Made by a program: the position numbers and the translations under genes | The notes under the pieces: model-generated | Databases searched by the model: none | What the model was told of the DNA's origin: nothing | Seen by the model: only the letters and a program-made list of their open reading frames with translations | DNA from: Streptomyces lavendofoliae | Lineage (GTDB): Bacteria; Actinomycetota; Actinomycetes; Streptomycetales; Streptomycetaceae | DNA length: 64,000 nucleotides | Direction of reading: 5' to 3' | Assembly: GCF_014649735.1 (NCBI RefSeq) | Contig: NZ_BMTP01000003.1 | Span: 1 to 64,000 of the forward strand | Part shown: one piece after another, positions 1 to 7,910 of the stretch | Numbering within the stretch: the stretch's first letter is position 1 | Layout of the letters: each line of letters begins with the position of its first letter

Positions 1-76
1 GTGCACGCTGCACCGCCTGTCCCTGCGGGTCGAGGATCTCCGGCTTGAGCATGACGTCGACTACGACGCGTGCCAC
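1..76 (-). CDS. purS: phosphoribosylformylglycinamidine synthase subunit PurS, 5' end only
   Basis: Only the first 25 codons lie in the window; the gene runs off the left edge. Read on the minus strand the product begins VARVVVDVMLKPEILDPQGQ, which is the characteristic first strand and loop of PurS. PurS is the small subunit that bridges PurQ (glutaminase) and PurL (FGAM synthetase) in step four of purine synthesis. The GTG at 76-74 is preceded by GGGAG five bases upstream, which decides the start. It is divergent from lsr2 across 340 bp. purC and purD lie further along the same strand, so purine genes cluster here without forming one operon. Confidence 0.85.
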   Translation of the reverse strand, partial: MARVVVDVMLKPEILDPQGQAVQRA

Positions 77-125
77 TGGCACTCCCGGTGGTGTGTTGCG
101 TGGGCGGTTCCCTCAGCGTACCTGT

Positions 126-156
126 CTCCAAAATCTACGCGAGTAGACATCTGGAG
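126..156. promoter_or_regulatory. double dyad in the purS-lsr2 intergenic region
   Basis: Nested inverted repeats: CTCCA (126-130) with TGGAG (152-156) enclose TCTAC (134-138) with GTAGA (143-147), separated by GCGA. It sits 50-80 bp upstream of the purS start in an intergenic stretch that is AT-richer than its surroundings. It could be an operator for purS or lsr2, or an RNA hairpin in a leader. I do not recognise the motif. Confidence 0.4.
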
Positions 157-416
157 GACCCTACAAATGGACCGCGGAACGCGCCGTCGGCCGGCAGGAA
201 AAATCCCGGAAAAGAATGGCCCCGGGCATTGCCGTCGGACACGCGCATGCAATTGGCTGGGCTTCACAATGTCGGGCGATCCGCTGTACAAAGGAATACA
301 GAGGAAAGCAGCATTGCCCCTCAACAGCCCTAAATCCGGTATCGCCGCACGTCAAGCACGGCAGGAGCCGTGCCGGACAGGTAGGGGCGGAACAGCCCGG
401 GAAAGGACCGATATCC

Positions 417-782
417 GTGGCGCAGCGCGTAGTGGTGACGCTCTTCGACGACATCGACGGAGGCGAAGCGGCGGAAACGGTCACCTTCGGCCTCGACGGT
501 AAGACGTACGAGATCGACCTCAATCCTGCCAATGCAAAGAAACTGCGCAAGACCCTCGCCCCGTACCTGGCGGCCGCCCGCAGACGGCCCGCCGGCGGCG
601 TCGGCGTGGGCGGCGGTGGCGGCGGGAGCGGCCAGGGGCGCCCGCGCTCCTCGTACAAACGCACCTCGCTGGAACCCGACCCGGCGGCGGTCCGCGCCTG
701 GGCGCAGTCGCACAACATGGACGTCCCCGCGCGCGGCCGGATCCCGAAGCGGGTCTACGAGGCGTTCCGCGAGGCGAGCTGA
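417..782 (+). CDS. lsr2: Lsr2-family nucleoid-associated protein
   Basis: 121 residues, close to the usual Lsr2 length. The N-terminal half (QRVVVTLFDDIDGG ... TYEIDLN, residues 3-40) is the dimerisation domain. A Gly-rich linker (about 61-80) leads to the C-terminal AT-hook-like DNA-binding domain with VRAWAQSHNMDVPARGRIP, where RGR inserts into the minor groove. Lsr2 is the actinobacterial counterpart of H-NS: it bridges AT-rich DNA and silences acquired and secondary-metabolite genes. The GTG at 417 was chosen because the protein starts at the family's conserved position and GAAAGGA lies about ten bases upstream; the frame stays open further upstream but does not look like Lsr2. The AT-richer 340-bp upstream region would fit autoregulation (inference). 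Confidence 0.93.
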   Translation: MAQRVVVTLFDDIDGGEAAETVTFGLDGKTYEIDLNPANAKKLRKTLAPYLAAARRRPAGGVGVGGGGGGSGQGRPRSSYKRTSLEPDPAAVRAWAQSHNMDVPARGRIPKRVYEAFREAS

Positions 783-835
783 CGAGCCGGAGGGGGGCCG
801 GACGGGCCCGCCCGGACGGCCCTCGCACCGTCGAG

Positions 836-866
836 TTGCGCGACACCCCGGGTGATCCGCTAGAGT
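836..866 (+). promoter_or_regulatory. probable promoter of tRNA-Gly(TCC)
   Basis: TTGCGC (836-841) and TAGAGT (861-866) are separated by 19 bp, 50 bp upstream of the mature tRNA. The second tRNA has its own -10-like TACAGT at 1028-1033, so the two tRNAs may also be transcribed separately. Confidence 0.45.
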
Positions 867-916
867 TTGGATCACGCCGAGGGGCAAGGCCGAAAGGCCC
901 GAACCTCACGGAGCGT

Positions 917-988
917 GCGGGTGTAGTTCAGTAGTAGAACATCCCCCTTCCAGGGGGAAGGCGCAGTGTGCGATCCCTGTCACCCGCT
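917..988 (+). tRNA. tRNA-Gly(TCC)
   Basis: 72 nt cloverleaf. The acceptor stem pairs GCGGGTG with CACCCGC. The anticodon stem TCCCC/GGGGA holds the loop CTTCCAG, giving anticodon TCC. CCA is not encoded. First of three glycine tRNAs in the first 5 kb. Confidence 0.93.
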
Positions 989-1072
989 CTGCATCACGTA
1001 CCGTCCACTCCCATGGAATGGATCAGGTACAGTGGTGTTCGCACCGCCCGGTGAAAGCCGAGCGGCAGCACT

Positions 1073-1145
1073 GCGGACGTGGCTCAGTTGGTAGAGCATC
1101 ACCTTGCCAAGGTGAGGGTCGCGAGTTCGAATCTCGTCGTCCGCT
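1073..1145 (+). tRNA. tRNA-Gly(GCC)
   Basis: 73 nt. The acceptor pairs GCGGACG with CGTCCGC. The anticodon loop TTGCCAA sits on a TCACC/GGTGA stem. It is nearly identical to the tRNA at 4948-5020 and differs mainly in the D and anticodon arms. Confidence 0.95.
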
Positions 1146-1151
1146 CAGAGA

Positions 1152-1186
1152 ACGAAGGCCCCGGTCATCATGACCGGGGCCTTCGT
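1152..1186 (+). terminator. hairpin terminator after tRNA-Gly(GCC)
   Basis: A 17-bp perfect stem (arms 1152-1168 and 1170-1186) with a single-base apex, followed by a T-rich stretch (TTTTCGTTCCGTTTTTC). Confidence 0.85.
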
Positions 1187-1320
1187 CGTTTTCGTTCCGT
1201 TTTTCTTTCCCGTGATGTCGTCGGCCCCGGGTGCCCGCCGGCGTACCGATGACATTTGTCATCGGCATCCGGTGACACCGCGACCTGCCCGCGCGCGGTG
1301 GCCGGCGGAAACCTTGAGGC

Positions 1321-2229
1321 ATGACCCAAGTGATTGAGGCGGAGGACGTCCGGCGCAGCTACGCCGGGGGGTTCGAGGCCGTGACCGGGATCACCTTCTC
1401 CGTGTCGCGCGGTGAGGTCTTCGCCCTGCTCGGTACGAACGGCGCCGGGAAGACCTCCACCGTCGAGCTGCTCGAGGGGCTCGCCCGCCCGAGCGGCGGC
1501 ACCGTGCGGGTGCTCGGCCACGACCCGTACACCGAACGCGCCGCCGTCCGGCCCCGGATCGGCGTGATGCTCCAGGAAGGCGGGTTCCCCGCTGACCTGA
1601 CGGTCGCCGAGACCGTACGGATGTGGGCCGGATGCACCAGCGGTGCGCGGCCGGCCGGGGAGGCGCTGGAGATGGTCGGCCTCGGCGGCCGGGCCCGGGT
1701 GCGCGTCAAGCAGCTGTCCGGCGGCGAGAAGCGGCGGCTGGATCTGGCGCTGGCCCTGCTCGGTGACCCCGAGGTGCTGTTCCTGGACGAGCCGTCGACC
1801 GGGCTGGACGCCGAGGGACGGCGCGACACCTGGGCGTTGGTGCGCCGACTGCGGGAGGCCGGGACGACCGTGCTGCTGACCACGCACTACCTGGAGGAGG
1901 CCGAGGCGCTCGCCGACCGGTTGGCGATCATGCACGGGGGCCGGATCGTGACGGCCGGGACGCCCGCCGAGGTGACGGCCACGCGCCCTTCGCGCATCCG
2001 GTTCGTCCTGCCCGAGGGGATCCCGGCCGCGCGGTTGCCGCTGTCGCTGCGGGCCGCCGCGACCGGGCGGCACGTCGAGATCCGCACCCACACCCTTCAG
2101 GAGTCGCTCGCCGACCTCCTGCTGTGGGCCCGTGAGGCGGGCGTGCGACTCGAAGGGCTCGACGCCCGGTCCGCCTCCCTCGAAGAGGCCTTCCTCGACA
2201 TCGCGCGGAACGAGACGGTGGGTGTGTGA
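1321..2229 (+). CDS. ABC transporter ATP-binding protein
   Basis: 302 residues. It shows all ABC motifs in order: Walker A GTNGAGKTST (about 39-48), signature LSGGEKRRLDLAL, Walker B VLFLDEPSTGLD and H-loop TTHYLEEAE. The roughly 85-residue C-terminal extension is typical of drug or lipopeptide exporter ATPases (DrrA/CcmA-like). The permease GTG begins one base after the stop. A histidine kinase and response regulator follow on the same strand. ABC-HK-RR modules of this layout, such as LnrJK-LnrLMN of Bacillus, sense and expel membrane-active compounds. By analogy this may be a resistance or self-protection module, but the substrate cannot be read from the sequence. Confidence 0.9.
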   Translation: MTQVIEAEDVRRSYAGGFEAVTGITFSVSRGEVFALLGTNGAGKTSTVELLEGLARPSGGTVRVLGHDPYTERAAVRPRIGVMLQEGGFPADLTVAETVRMWAGCTSGARPAGEALEMVGLGGRARVRVKQLSGGEKRRLDLALALLGDPEVLFLDEPSTGLDAEGRRDTWALVRRLREAGTTVLLTTHYLEEAEALADRLAIMHGGRIVTAGTPAEVTATRPSRIRFVLPEGIPAARLPLSLRAAATGRHVEIRTHTLQESLADLLLWAREAGVRLEGLDARSASLEEAFLDIARNETVGV

Positions 2230-2230
2230 C

Positions 2231-3001
2231 GTGGCGACCACGATGACGGCGCGCTTGGGCGCGCTGGGGCGAGCCGAGCTGACGCTCCTCGTCCGGAACC
2301 GGTACGCGCTGTTCACGGCGCTGCTGATGCCGGTGCTGATGGTGGGGGTACTGCGGTCCTCCCTGGACCGGGTCGGCCTGGACCGGGCCGGCATGAACGC
2401 CATGGAGGCGGCGCTCAGCGGTGGCGTGGTGATGATGCTGATCCTCGTCGTCTACCTCAACCTCGTCTCCGCGTACGTGGCCCGGCGTGAGGAGCTGGTG
2501 CTGAAGCGGCTGCGGACGGGGGAGGCCTCCGACCGGGAGATCCTCGCCGGCACCGCGCTGCCGGCGATCGTGCTCGCGGTGGCACAGAGCGCGCTGATCG
2601 TGGGGGCGGGCGCGGTCCTGCTCGATGTGCGCGCACCGGCGCGGCCGGAACTCCTCGTCGGTGGCGTGCTGGTGGGGATCGTGATGCTGATCGCCCTCGC
2701 CGGGGCGACGGCCGCGATCACGCGCACCGTGGAGAGCGCGCAGATCACCACCATGCCGCTGTTCCTGGTCTCGGCGATGGGTTCAGGGCTGTTCGTACCC
2801 CTGGAGGTGCTTCCGGAGAGGCTCGCCTCCGTCTGTGAACTGCTGCCGCTGTCCGGCGTGATGACGCTCGTACGGACCGGCTGGCTGGGCGGCGGGGGCG
2901 GCGCCGGCGAGTCGGCGGGGGCGGCGCTGACGGCGCTGGCCTGGACGGTGATCTCGGTGTTTGCTGTGCAGCGGTGGTTCCGCTGGGAGCCGCGGCGCTG
3001 A
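2231..3001 (+). CDS. ABC-2 type transporter permease
   Basis: 256 residues from the GTG at 2231, placed one base after the ATPase stop. About six hydrophobic segments are visible (for example LFTALLMPVLMVGVL, VVMMLILVVYLNLVSAYV, ILVGGVLVGIVMLIALAG, and a C-terminal ALTALAWTVISVFAV), the ABC-2 membrane fold. An upstream in-frame extension exists to 2132 but overlaps the ATPase and looks like out-of-frame ATPase sequence. It should form the export channel with the preceding ATPase, probably as a dimer. The C-terminal loop has a Gly-rich GGGGGAGESAG run. The downstream kinase starts 22 bp later, so the four genes are probably one transcript. Confidence 0.88.
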   Translation: MATTMTARLGALGRAELTLLVRNRYALFTALLMPVLMVGVLRSSLDRVGLDRAGMNAMEAALSGGVVMMLILVVYLNLVSAYVARREELVLKRLRTGEASDREILAGTALPAIVLAVAQSALIVGAGAVLLDVRAPARPELLVGGVLVGIVMLIALAGATAAITRTVESAQITTMPLFLVSAMGSGLFVPLEVLPERLASVCELLPLSGVMTLVRTGWLGGGGGAGESAGAALTALAWTVISVFAVQRWFRWEPRR

Positions 3002-3022
3002 CACGGGGGCGGGGGTAGGGAC

Positions 3023-4315
3023 ATGAGGATCACGGGGTGGTGGAGCCGGCGCAGCAACCCGGAGAAGGTCGAGCTCTACACCCGCTGGTCGTACCACCTG
3101 TTCGTACTGCTCGAAGTGGCTTCGATCGGCCTGGGCGTACTGGGCCGGACCGCCCCGCCGCTGGGCGGGTGGCTGTTCCTGCTGGTGGCGGCGCACTCCG
3201 TACTGGGGGGTGTGCTGGCGTCCCGGGCGCTGGACTGGACCGTGGGGCGGCGGGCCCGTCCGGATCGGCTCATGGTGGTCTTCGGGGTGGCGTCCTGCGT
3301 GCTCGCCGTGGCGACGCTGGCGCTGTACCGGTTCGGCGGGCCGAAGAACGTCGAGGCCGTCGCCACCATGGTGGTGGGGGTACTGGCCTTCGGCATCGGC
3401 GGAGTGGTCCTGGGCCTGACGAAGACCCGCCACATGCTCGGCCTGGTGCTCGCCGCGGGGGTCGGCACCGCCGTGGTCGGCCTCGGGCTCGGGCTGCGGC
3501 GCGGCGAGGCGGTCGGCTTCGCGCTCGGTGTCCTGATCGGCGGGGTGTTCCTCGCGTCGACCAGCGGGTTCTCCGGCTGGCTGCTGCGGGCGGTGTGGGA
3601 GCTGGACGCGGCGCGTGAGCTCCAGGCGCGGCTGGCGGTCGCGGAGGAGCGGCTGCGGTTCGGGCGGGACCTGCACGACGTGATGGGCCGCAACCTGTCG
3701 GTGATCGCGCTGAAGAGCGAGCTGGCGGTGCAGTTGGCCCGGCGGGGCAAGGCGGAGGCGGCGGTGGACCAGATGGCCGAGGTGCAGCGGATCGCGCAGG
3801 AGTCCCAGCGGGAGGTGCGGGACGTGGTCCGGGGCTACCGGGAGGCCGATCTGCACACCGAACTGGAGGGCGCGCGGAGCGTGTTGGCGGCGGCCGGGAT
3901 CGCCTGCACGGTGGAGGCCGCGGCGGTGGAGCTGCCGGCGCCGGTCCAGTCGGCGCTGGCCTGGGTGGTGCGGGAGGGCACCACGAACGTACTGCGGCAC
4001 GGGGACGCGCGGCGGTGCTCGGTGTCGGTGTCCGTGTCGCTGGGTGCGGAGGAGGGGTGTGCGGTGCTGGTGGTCGAGAACGACGGGGCCGACGGTGGTG
4101 CGGGCGCCGGGTCGGGTGCCGGTGGCGGGCCCGGTGCGCCCGGATCGGGCGCCGGGTCGGGCGCCGGGACGGGGCTGACCGGGCTGCGCGAACGCCTCGC
4201 CGCGCTGGACGGCACGCTGGAGGCGGGCCGGGTGAGCGGCGGACGGTTCCGCGTGACGGCCCGGGTGCCGGTCTCGGCGGCCGTGACGGCGTCCGTCACG
4301 GGGGCCGCGCGGTGA
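3023..4315 (+). CDS. sensor histidine kinase (HisKA_3 type, NarL-family partner)
   Basis: 430 residues. The N-terminal half carries about six membrane segments (residues 20-190) and no obvious extracytoplasmic domain, as in DesK-type kinases that sense the bilayer or a transported compound. A dimerisation/phosphoacceptor helix follows, with LHDVMGRNLSVIALKSELA; the phosphorylated His is about residue 218. The ATPase domain has the N-box REGTTNVLRHG and a G-box in TGLTGLRERL. A Gly/Ala-rich low-complexity insert (about 355-380, GAGSGAGGGPGAPGSGAGSG) interrupts the ATP lid. The start is supported by GTAGGG. The stop overlaps the regulator's GTG by three bases, so the pair is translationally coupled. 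Confidence 0.9.
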   Translation: MRITGWWSRRSNPEKVELYTRWSYHLFVLLEVASIGLGVLGRTAPPLGGWLFLLVAAHSVLGGVLASRALDWTVGRRARPDRLMVVFGVASCVLAVATLALYRFGGPKNVEAVATMVVGVLAFGIGGVVLGLTKTRHMLGLVLAAGVGTAVVGLGLGLRRGEAVGFALGVLIGGVFLASTSGFSGWLLRAVWELDAARELQARLAVAEERLRFGRDLHDVMGRNLSVIALKSELAVQLARRGKAEAAVDQMAEVQRIAQESQREVRDVVRGYREADLHTELEGARSVLAAAGIACTVEAAAVELPAPVQSALAWVVREGTTNVLRHGDARRCSVSVSVSLGAEEGCAVLVVENDGADGGAGAGSGAGGGPGAPGSGAGSGAGTGLTGLRERLAALDGTLEAGRVSGGRFRVTARVPVSAAVTASVTGAAR

Positions 4316-4926
4316 CCGCCCCCGTGCGCGTACTGCTGGCCGACGACGAGCACCTGATACGGGGCGCGCTGGCCGCCCTGCTGGGGCTGGAGGACGATCT
4401 CGTGGTCGTCGCCGAGGCGGCGTCCGGGCCCGAGGCGCTCGCCATGGCGCGGGCGCACCGGCCGGACGTGGCGGTGCTGGACCTCCAGATGCCGGGCGCC
4501 GACGGTGTGAAGGTCGCCACATCGCTGCGCGCCGAACTGCCCGGTTGCCGCACCATGATCGTGACCGGGCACGGACGGCCCGGCCACCTGAAGCGGGCCC
4601 TCGCGGCGGGCGTGCGGGGCTTCGTGCCCAAGACGGTCAGCGCACAGCGGCTCGCCGAGATCATCCGTACCGTGCACGCCGGACACCGTTACGTCGACCC
4701 GGAGTTGGCCGCCGACGCCATCTCCGCCGGGGACTCGCCGCTGACCGCCCGGGAGGCGGAGGTGCTGGAGCTGGCGGTGGACGGGGCGCCGATCGCGGAG
4801 ATCGCCGAGCGGGCTTCCCTCTCCCCCGGGACCGTACGGAACTACCTGTCGTCGGCCGCCTCGAAGCTGGGTGCCGAGAACCGTCACACGGCGGCGCGTC
4901 TCGCCCGGGAGCGAGGTTGGGTATAG
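4312..4926 (+). CDS. LuxR/NarL-family response regulator
   Basis: 204 residues from the GTG at 4312, which overlaps the kinase stop (GTGA). The receiver has the acidic pair D11/D12, phospho-acceptor D57 in VAVLDLQMPGADG, T in MIVTGHG and K in FVPKTV. The C-terminal LuxR-type HTH is LTAREAEVLELAVDGAPIAEIAERASLSPGTVRNYLSSAASKLG. It should activate the ABC genes upstream when phosphorylated by the neighbouring kinase (inference from the operon). A tRNA-Gly promoter-like TATAGT (4922-4927) overlaps its stop codon. Confidence 0.92.
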   Translation: MTAPVRVLLADDEHLIRGALAALLGLEDDLVVVAEAASGPEALAMARAHRPDVAVLDLQMPGADGVKVATSLRAELPGCRTMIVTGHGRPGHLKRALAAGVRGFVPKTVSAQRLAEIIRTVHAGHRYVDPELAADAISAGDSPLTAREAEVLELAVDGAPIAEIAERASLSPGTVRNYLSSAASKLGAENRHTAARLARERGWV

Positions 4927-4947
4927 TGGTCTCGCGCCACGGCGCAT

Positions 4948-5020
4948 GCGGACGTAGCTCAGTTGGTAGAGCGCAACCTTGCCAAGGTTGAGGTCGCGAG
5001 TTCGAGCCTCGTCGTCCGCT
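4948..5020 (+). tRNA. tRNA-Gly(GCC), second copy
   Basis: 73 nt. The acceptor pairs GCGGACG with CGTCCGC. The anticodon stem CAACC/GGTTG holds TTGCCAA. A -10-like TATAGT lies 21 bp upstream of the mature 5' end. Confidence 0.95.
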
Positions 5021-5026
5021 CGCATG

Positions 5027-5058
5027 GAAGCCCCCCGGCCGGTCGGCCGGGGGGCTTC
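5027..5058. terminator. bidirectional hairpin between tRNA-Gly and purC
   Basis: 14-bp arms (5027-5040 and 5045-5058) around GGTC, with TTCTTCG following on the plus strand. It lies between the convergent tRNA and purC and can serve both. Confidence 0.82.
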
Positions 5059-5065
5059 TTCGTTC

Positions 5066-5965
5066 CTACTGCCAGGTCTTGCCGGTCAGCAGCTCGTACG
5101 CCTCCAGGTACTTCGCCCGGGTCGCCTCCACGACCTGCTGCGGCAGGGCCGGCGGCGGCTGCTCGCTCCCGCGGTCCCAGCCGGAGGCCGGCGAGGTCAG
5201 CCAGTCGCGCACGAACTGCTTGTCGTACGACGGCTGGGCGCGGCCCGGCTCCCAGGTGTCGGCCGGCCAGAAGCGCGAGGAGTCCGGGGTCAGCACCTCG
5301 TCGGCGAGGACCAGGCCGTCGCCGTCGAGGCCGAACTCGAACTTGGTGTCCGCCAGGATGATCCCCCGGTCGCGGGCGATGTCGCGGGCGCGGGAGTAGA
5401 TCGCGAGGGTCGACTGGCGCAGCTGGGCGGCGGTCTCGGCGCCGACCTGGCGGGCGACCTCCTCGTACGACACGTTCTCGTCGTGGTCGCCGACGGCCGC
5501 CTTGGTGGCCGGGGTGAAGATCGGCGCCGGGAGCTCCGAGCCGTCGCTGAGCCCTTCGGGGAGGGCCAGTCCGCAGACCGTACGGGACTCCTCGTACTCG
5601 ACCAGGCCGGAGCCGGTGAGGTAGCCGCGGGCCACGCACTCGACCGGGACCATGCGCAGCGAGCGGCAGATCAGGGTGCGGCCCGCCCAGTCGGCGGGGG
5701 CGCCGGCGGGCAGCTCGGTGGAGATGACGTGGTTGGGGATGAGGTCGGCGAGCCGGTCGAACCACCAGAGCGAGAGCTGCGTGAGGACGCGGCCCTTGTC
5801 CGGGATCTCGGTGGGCAGCACCCAGTCGTAGGCGGAGATGCGGTCACTGGCGACCATCACGAGGTCGCCCGCCTCGTTCTGGTACAGGTCGCGCACCTTG
5901 CCGGTGTGCAGGTGCACCAGGCCCGGCACCTGAAGCGGTTCGGGCTTTTCGACGAATCCGGACAC
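5066..5965 (-). CDS. purC: phosphoribosylaminoimidazole-succinocarboxamide (SAICAR) synthase
   Basis: 299 residues. PurC ligates aspartate to CAIR with ATP in de novo purine synthesis. Recognisable SAICAR synthetase stretches are HLHTGKVRDLYQNEAGDLVMVASDRISAYDWVLPTEIPDKG at the N-terminus, then ECVARGYLTGSG, GDHDENVSY, DTKFEFGLDGDGLVLADEVLTPDSSRFWP and QPSYDKQFVRDWL. The GTG start has an excellent GGGGAGGAAC upstream. It is about 300 residues, the eukaryote-like long form usual in actinobacteria. It is transcribed alone and ends at the shared hairpin. Confidence 0.95.
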   Translation of the reverse strand: MSGFVEKPEPLQVPGLVHLHTGKVRDLYQNEAGDLVMVASDRISAYDWVLPTEIPDKGRVLTQLSLWWFDRLADLIPNHVISTELPAGAPADWAGRTLICRSLRMVPVECVARGYLTGSGLVEYEESRTVCGLALPEGLSDGSELPAPIFTPATKAAVGDHDENVSYEEVARQVGAETAAQLRQSTLAIYSRARDIARDRGIILADTKFEFGLDGDGLVLADEVLTPDSSRFWPADTWEPGRAQPSYDKQFVRDWLTSPASGWDRGSEQPPPALPQQVVEATRAKYLEAYELLTGKTWQ

Positions 5966-6304
5966 GGTTCCTCCCCGTGGTTCTGTCCAATCGGCTCCGA
6001 TTCTCCCGCATGCGGGGCCGGGCTTTGGCCAGGGGTCTCGCGGACGGCACGGGATGGTCGGGAAGGATCTCTGCGGGATGAGCCGGAGGGGACCCCGGGC
6101 ACGACCCGGAGCGCCTTTCCGTGGCCGTCCCCCCCGGAACCTGCCCGGAACCGCCCTCCGGAACCCTCCCCGGGACCGCCGCCCCCCGGGCCGGGCGAGG
6201 CGGGGCCGGGCCGGTCGGTGGGTCGGGGCGGGTCGGGAGAGGGACGGAGCGGGTCGGGCGGGATGGGGCGGGGCGGTGCCGGGAACGGAACTCCTGGTTG
6301 CGTT
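5966..6304. other. gene-free 339-bp spacer, G-run rich
   Basis: I see no credible gene here. The right half (about 6190-6300) is a run of GGGNGGG-type tracts on the plus strand and could form G-quadruplexes in single strands. The purC promoter should lie in the left 80 bp; no clear -35/-10 pair stands out. Confidence 0.5.
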
Positions 6305-7765
6305 CTAGTCCCGTTTGCAGATGCGGTCCAGGAGGTTGGCCGTGGCGCGCTGGATACGGAGGTCGACATGACCCGGCCGGTCCAGGGCGGGGGACCAGGC
6401 GAAGGTGCCGGAGGCGAAGACCAGGGCGCCGGAGGGGGCCCGGTAGAGGGAGGTCTCCTGGTGGCGCAGCTGGTCGTCCCCGTCCCGGTAGGGGGAGTGG
6501 GCGAGCAGGATGCGCCGCTGGTGCTCGGGGAGGGCGGTGCGCGGGAAGTATCGGTCGGCCTCGCCGGCGACCAGGCCGGGCAGTTCGTCGCCCTCACCGG
6601 CGCCGGTCGCGTCCCAGAGCCAGTGCTCGGCGTTGCGGACCACCATGGGGTGCGGCTCGGGGACCCGGCCCGCGTACTGGATGCCGAGCAGTTGCTGCTC
6701 GGGGCGGTCGACCTCGCGCCACAGGGCGGGCTTGCCGGGGCCGCGGCGTTTTCGGCAGGTCAGGAGGCGGTCGGGGACGCCGGAGGCGGAAGGCGATAGC
6801 TCGACCTGCCAGTACATGGTGTTGGCGGAGAGGAACACCAGCGAGGTGCCCTGGTCGCGGGCGCGCTCCACGGTGCGCCGCATGGGCACCGACCAGTACT
6901 CGTCGTGGCCGGGGAAGACCAGGCCCCGGTACTGGCCGGGGTCGATGCGGCCCGCGTGCAGGTCGCGGGCGTCGGCGTAGGCGAGGTCGTAGCCGTACCG
7001 CTCGGCCCAGCGGATGAAGTCGTAGGCGTGGCCCACGTGCAGGGGCAGTCCGGCGCCGGCGTAGGGACGGTCGAAGGAGACGGTGGTGGCGGCGTCCTCC
7101 TCGCCGAGCAGGCGGCCGTCCTCGTCCCACGCGTGGTAGAGGCTGGCGCCGGTGCGGCCGTCCTCCGGGTAGAGGTTGTACGCCTGCCATGTGATGTCCG
7201 GCAGGAGAAGGAGCAGGTCGGCGGGGTGACTGTCGCGGACGGTGAACGGGATGTGGGAGCGGTAGCCGTCCACGGTGGTGAGCACCGCCACGTACGCGCC
7301 GATCGACCAGTAGGAGGGGACCTGGAGGCGCCAGGACAGCCACCAGTGGTGGCAGGAGACGGTCCGGTCCGCGGTGAGCGGGGGCGGCTGGACGATGCCG
7401 GAGAGGCGGGGGCTCGTGGTGATCTTGGCGGCGCCGTCGCCCGCGTAGTGACCGATCCGGTAGATGTCGACCGAGAACTGCTGCGGCGGGTCCACCGTGA
7501 TGTGGAAGTCGATCGCCTCACCGGGCGCCACCGCGCCGGCGGACGCGAAGCCCTTGATCTGGCGGCGTACGTCGTCGGCGGAGCGCGGTCCGCCGTGGCC
7601 GCCGCGCGCGAGGGCCGGGTCGGCGTACCAGGGCACGACCTGGCCGGTGTCGCCGATGTACTGCTCGCTGCCGCGGAGCCAGGGCAGCGGTCCCTGGCCG
7701 AACGGGTCCGTGACGGCGTGCGCGAGGGCCCCGGACTCCCACCGCCGAATCTGCTCCGCCCCCAT
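6305..7765 (-). CDS. N,N-dimethylformamidase beta-subunit-like protein
   Basis: 486 residues. Its full-length body resembles the large-subunit domain of N,N-dimethylformamidase, an iron amidohydrolase. A beta-rich N-terminal part (VAPGEAIDFHITVDPPQQFSVDIYRIGHYAGDGA) precedes a glutamine-amidotransferase-like part with VFPGHDEYWSVPMR and VFLSANTMYWQVE. The family fingerprint DLLLLLPDITWQAYNLYPEDG ... SLYHAWDEDG is clear. No signal peptide is seen. GGGAGGGG eight bases upstream supports the ATG. Most actinobacterial members have unknown substrates, so true formamidase activity is not implied. It is a monocistronic neighbour of purC with no visible regulatory link. Confidence 0.75.
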   Translation of the reverse strand: MGAEQIRRWESGALAHAVTDPFGQGPLPWLRGSEQYIGDTGQVVPWYADPALARGGHGGPRSADDVRRQIKGFASAGAVAPGEAIDFHITVDPPQQFSVDIYRIGHYAGDGAAKITTSPRLSGIVQPPPLTADRTVSCHHWWLSWRLQVPSYWSIGAYVAVLTTVDGYRSHIPFTVRDSHPADLLLLLPDITWQAYNLYPEDGRTGASLYHAWDEDGRLLGEEDAATTVSFDRPYAGAGLPLHVGHAYDFIRWAERYGYDLAYADARDLHAGRIDPGQYRGLVFPGHDEYWSVPMRRTVERARDQGTSLVFLSANTMYWQVELSPSASGVPDRLLTCRKRRGPGKPALWREVDRPEQQLLGIQYAGRVPEPHPMVVRNAEHWLWDATGAGEGDELPGLVAGEADRYFPRTALPEHQRRILLAHSPYRDGDDQLRHQETSLYRAPSGALVFASGTFAWSPALDRPGHVDLRIQRATANLLDRICKRD

Positions 7766-7910
7766 AGGTGCGCCCCTCCCTCGATCCCCCCGCGACTGTC
7801 AGTGCCGGTCTCCAGCACATCACATAACGCACGCAGTCCGTCACCGTTCGTCGCTAATCGGCGAGAACGGATCGTCGCATTCCGCTCCGGGTGCGCCGGT
7901 CGTCCGGCGC

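Noticed and set aside
6190..6300. G-run region as a CRISPR or regulatory RNA
   Set aside because: Irregular G tracts without spacer/repeat structure; no CRISPR repeats exist anywhere in the window.
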